Source of the DNA: an uncultured Clostridia bacterium
GTDB lineage: Bacteria; Bacillota; Clostridia; Christensenellales; Borkfalkiaceae
Assembly: GCA_946627905.1 (NCBI GenBank)
Contig: CAMOVY010000051.1
Location: forward strand, 1-7,881
DNA: 7,881 nucleotides
Direction: 5' to 3'
A program made the position numbers and the translations under genes. Below are positions 5,471 through 7,881 of the stretch, piece after piece. The notes below the pieces were generated by a model. The model did not search any database, was not told where the DNA came from, and saw only the letters and a list, made by a program, of their open reading frames with translations. Every line of letters starts with the position of its first letter. Position 1 is the stretch's first letter.

Positions 5471-7219
5471 GTGGATTTTCGTTATAAATGGGCTACCGAA
5501 GATATATATAAAGATTTAGCCGCTTGGGAAGCGGACTTTAATAAAATAAAGGATGTGGATTTTGCGGAGTTTCGCGGCAAATTAGGCACGGCGGACGGGT
5601 TTTCGGCGTGTATGAAAAAGCAGGAAGAAACGGGCAGAATTTTGGAAAAACTGTCGGTATACGCCTATATGAAACACGACGAAAACACTAAAGACAGCGT
5701 ATACGACGCGCTTTTAAACAGAATAAATTACGTTGCGGTGAATTTCGGCGCTAAAACGGCGTTCGTCGTACCTGAAATTACCGCGCTCGACAAGTCGGTG
5801 ATAATTTCTTATATAGAAAACCCCGCGCTTAAAGATTACGATTATTTCCTTAAATGCGTACTTAAAAACAAAGAACACGTGCTTTCCGAAAACGAAGAGC
5901 GGTTGTTATCGTTATCTTCCGAAGCGCTTTCGTCTTTTAAGGACGTGTTTACGAAAATTGACAACGCCGATTTGCCTATAGGGCATTTTACTTTCGGCGG
6001 TAAAAAGTATCCGTTATCGCACGGGCTTTACGGCGTATATATGCAAAATCCCGAAAGAAGCTTGCGGAAAAAGGCGTTCAAGGCATATTATAAAGCCTAT
6101 ATTTTGCTTATCAACACCATTTCCGCAACCTATTACGGCAGCGTTAAAAGCGACGTGTTCTACGCCAAAGCCAAAAAATATCCGTCTGCGCTTGCCGCGG
6201 CACTATCGGGCGAAGACGTAGACGTTAAAGTGTATAAAAGCCTTATTTCTTCCGTTCACAAGGCGTTGCCGCTTTTGCACGAATATATGGCGGAAAAGAA
6301 AAAGGCGCTTAATCTCGACAAAATGTATATGTACGACGCGTACGTTCCCATTGTGGAGAACGCGGATATAAAACTCGACTACGATAGAGCGTACAAACTC
6401 GTGGTAAAAGGGCTTTCGGTACTTGGCGAAGAGTACGTGGCACTTCTTAACAAGGCGCACGACGAAAGATGGCTGGACGTTTTTGAGGCGGACGGCAAAA
6501 GGAGCGGCGCGTACAGTATAGCGGTGTTCGACACGCACCCCTTCGTGCTGCTTAATTACCAAAAGACCACGCACGACGTGTTTACCATAGCGCACGAAAT
6601 GGGGCACAGTATACACTCTTATTTTTCCAACCGCACGCAAGCCTACGCTAAAGCCGATTACAAAATATTCGTGGCGGAAGTCGCAAGCACCGTAAACGAA
6701 GTCCTTTTATGCCGCTATCTTTTGAAATCGGAAAAGGACGTAAAACTTAAAAAGTATCTGCTTTCTTACCTTTTGGAAATGATAAGAACGACGCTGTTCC
6801 GCCAAACGCAGTTTTCGGAATTTGAAGAAAAGGTGCACTCTATAGTGGAAAAGGGCGAGCCGCTTAATAAAGACAATATGAGTAAAATTTACCTTTCCTT
6901 AAACAAAAAGTATTACGGAAAGGCGATAACGCACGGCGGCGAAATTAAGTACGAGTGGGCGCGTATTCCGCATTTTTACCGCGCGTTTTACGTGTACAAG
7001 TACGCGACGGGCATTATTTCCGCGCTGGCGATTGCGGACAGAATTTTGACGGAAGGTGCGCCCGCGGTAAAAGACTACTTTGAATTTTTGTCTTCGGGCG
7101 GGTCCGACAGCCCCGTGGAACTGCTTAAAAAAGCGGGTGTGGACTTAACTACCGATAAGCCGTATACAGGTGCGTTCAAAGTTTTTAAAGACGTACTCGA
7201 AGAATTTAAGAAATTATAG
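5471..7219 (+). CDS. pepF: Oligoendopeptidase F, M3 family zinc metallopeptidase
   Basis: Cytoplasmic peptidase that cleaves short peptides. 582 residues, slightly shorter than the usual about 600. Residues about 1-110 are a helical N-terminal region. About 115-185 match the oligopeptidase F N-terminal domain (DYDYFLKCVLKNKEHVLSE, 122-140). The M3 catalytic domain runs from about 198 to the end. The zinc site is HEMGH at 375-379 with Glu376 as catalytic base, and Glu403 (FVAEVASTVNE, 400-410) as third ligand. The C-terminal substrate-binding motif HGGEIKYEWARIPHFYRAFY (488-507) and YKYATG (509-514) are also kept, so the enzyme should be active. No signal peptide or TM segment. It is separated from the UPF0210 gene by 37 nt containing only a weak 4-bp hairpin. 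Housekeeping peptide turnover is likely; PepF can also degrade signalling peptides in some Firmicutes (known of the family, not shown here). Confidence 0.97.
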   Translation: MDFRYKWATEDIYKDLAAWEADFNKIKDVDFAEFRGKLGTADGFSACMKKQEETGRILEKLSVYAYMKHDENTKDSVYDALLNRINYVAVNFGAKTAFVVPEITALDKSVIISYIENPALKDYDYFLKCVLKNKEHVLSENEERLLSLSSEALSSFKDVFTKIDNADLPIGHFTFGGKKYPLSHGLYGVYMQNPERSLRKKAFKAYYKAYILLINTISATYYGSVKSDVFYAKAKKYPSALAAALSGEDVDVKVYKSLISSVHKALPLLHEYMAEKKKALNLDKMYMYDAYVPIVENADIKLDYDRAYKLVVKGLSVLGEEYVALLNKAHDERWLDVFEADGKRSGAYSIAVFDTHPFVLLNYQKTTHDVFTIAHEMGHSIHSYFSNRTQAYAKADYKIFVAEVASTVNEVLLCRYLLKSEKDVKLKKYLLSYLLEMIRTTLFRQTQFSEFEEKVHSIVEKGEPLNKDNMSKIYLSLNKKYYGKAITHGGEIKYEWARIPHFYRAFYVYKYATGIISALAIADRILTEGAPAVKDYFEFLSSGGSDSPVELLKKAGVDLTTDKPYTGAFKVFKDVLEEFKKL

Positions 7220-7230
7220 CCGCAAAAGAT

Positions 7231-7237
7231 AAAGGAG
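7231..7237 (+). promoter_or_regulatory. Ribosome binding site deciding the dnaB start
   Basis: AAAGGAG lies 8 nt before the ATG at 7246 and only 3 nt before an out-of-frame ATG at 7241 that reaches a stop after six codons. The start at 7246 is therefore chosen. Confidence 0.85.
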
Positions 7238-7245
7238 AAAATGGT

Positions 7246-7881
7246 ATGGCAAGTAAAGTAAAAAACGAAATGCCGCACAGTTTAGAAGCCGAACAGGCAC
7301 TTTTAGGATGTATAATTTTAGACCCCAAAATTCAGGTGGAAGTCGCGGGATTTTTGCACGAAGACGACTTTTTCGTGTCTTCGCATAAACTGATTTTCAC
7401 CGCTATAGCGGATATTATAAACGAAAACCGCACGGTGGATATAATCACGCTTACCGATATGCTGGAAAAGCAGGGCAATCTTAAAAACGCGGGAGACGTT
7501 TCGTACATAACGGGTTTAACCGACATACTGCCGTCTTCCGCAAACTACGCGACTTACCTTTCTATGGTAAAGAGGGACAGTATGCTACGCAGGCTTATAG
7601 GCGGCGCTACGGGCATAATATCGGAGTGCGTAAATAGTCAGGACGAAAAGAATTCTTTAGCCCTTGCCGAAAAAACCGTTTACGATATAGCGAACGACGC
7701 CGATACCAGCGAAATTTATAAAATCGGTTCGGTTCTTCCAGAAGTTATGACGACTTTGGACGAGCTCGCAAAGGACTCTTCTAAATTCCGCGGCATAAGG
7801 ACGGGATATCGTGGGCTTGATTATTACCTTAACGGTTTTCACGGCAGCGACCTTATGATTCTCGCCGCCCGCCCCGCTATG
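7246..7881 (+). CDS. dnaB: Replicative DNA helicase DnaB, N-terminal part (runs off right edge)
   Basis: 212 codons are open to the window end. Full-length DnaB is about 440-450 residues. Residues 9-110 are the DnaB N-terminal domain, with MPHSLEAEQALLGCIILDP (9-27), DDFFVSSHKLIF (40-51), VDIITLTDMLEKQG (64-77) and SSANYATYLSMVK (97-109); this domain binds primase and forms the hexamer collar. A helical linker follows (about 111-180). The RecA-like motor begins with GIRTGYRGLDYYLNGF (183-198) and LMILAARPAM (203-212). It stops exactly before the GKT of Walker A, so ATP binding cannot be checked here. DnaB unwinds DNA at the fork and, in this group, is loaded with help of DnaD-like and DnaC-like proteins, the first of which is encoded at the left edge. 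It follows pepF by 26 nt and so may share its transcript. In Firmicutes it often follows rplI; here it does not. This is the Firmicute DnaC homologue; the name DnaB follows E. coli use. Confidence 0.96.
   Translation, partial: MASKVKNEMPHSLEAEQALLGCIILDPKIQVEVAGFLHEDDFFVSSHKLIFTAIADIINENRTVDIITLTDMLEKQGNLKNAGDVSYITGLTDILPSSANYATYLSMVKRDSMLRRLIGGATGIISECVNSQDEKNSLALAEKTVYDIANDADTSEIYKIGSVLPEVMTTLDELAKDSSKFRGIRTGYRGLDYYLNGFHGSDLMILAARPAM

Noticed and set aside
7241..7243. ATG just before the dnaB start
   Set aside because: It is only 3 nt from the ribosome site, in another frame, and hits a stop after six codons.
1..7881. tRNA, rRNA, CRISPR array, insertion sequence or phage genes
   Set aside because: No spaced repeats, transposase or integrase motifs or cloverleaf-like segments were seen; genes fill nearly all of the window.

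Overview
The window carries eight protein-coding genes and one divergent intergenic control region. It has no RNA genes, mobile elements, repeats of note or CRISPR. Gene content (DnaD-family protein, DUF951, P-type signal peptidase I, UPF0237/UPF0210 pair, PepF, DnaB helicase), strong AAGGAG-type ribosome sites and dense packing point to a low/medium-GC Firmicute. Within that group an uncultivated gut Clostridia, perhaps of the Christensenellales type, is my best guess. The phylum-level call is well supported; the order is inference.

Layout. Bases 1-436 (minus strand) hold the first 145 residues of a DnaD-domain replication protein that runs off the left edge. Bases 437-672 are a divergent, partly very AT-rich spacer with a plausible sigma-A promoter in each direction. 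From 673 to the right edge everything is on the plus strand. The order is: a 569-residue alpha/beta-hydrolase-like protein that seems to have lost its catalytic residues, DUF951, signal peptidase I, a two-TM protein of unknown function, an ACT-domain protein (UPF0237), a DUF711/UPF0210 'PFL family' protein, an M3-family oligoendopeptidase F starting at GTG, and the N-terminal 212 residues of replicative helicase DnaB. The DnaB fragment is cut just before its Walker A GKT.

Gaps on the plus strand are 41 nt or less, one pair overlaps, and no intrinsic terminator is visible, so the run may be one long transcription unit started near 504-516. Internal promoters cannot be excluded.

How it fits together. 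DnaD-like protein and DnaB helicase both belong to helicase loading and replication. In related Firmicutes these genes and DUF951 lie near oriC, so this is probably an origin-proximal housekeeping region. Signal peptidase I (cuts signal peptides at the membrane) and PepF (degrades short peptides in the cytosol) make sense together, though a functional link is inferred. The ACT/UPF0210 pair is a conserved two-gene module of unknown function. The least explained genes are the apparent pseudo-hydrolase and the two-TM protein.
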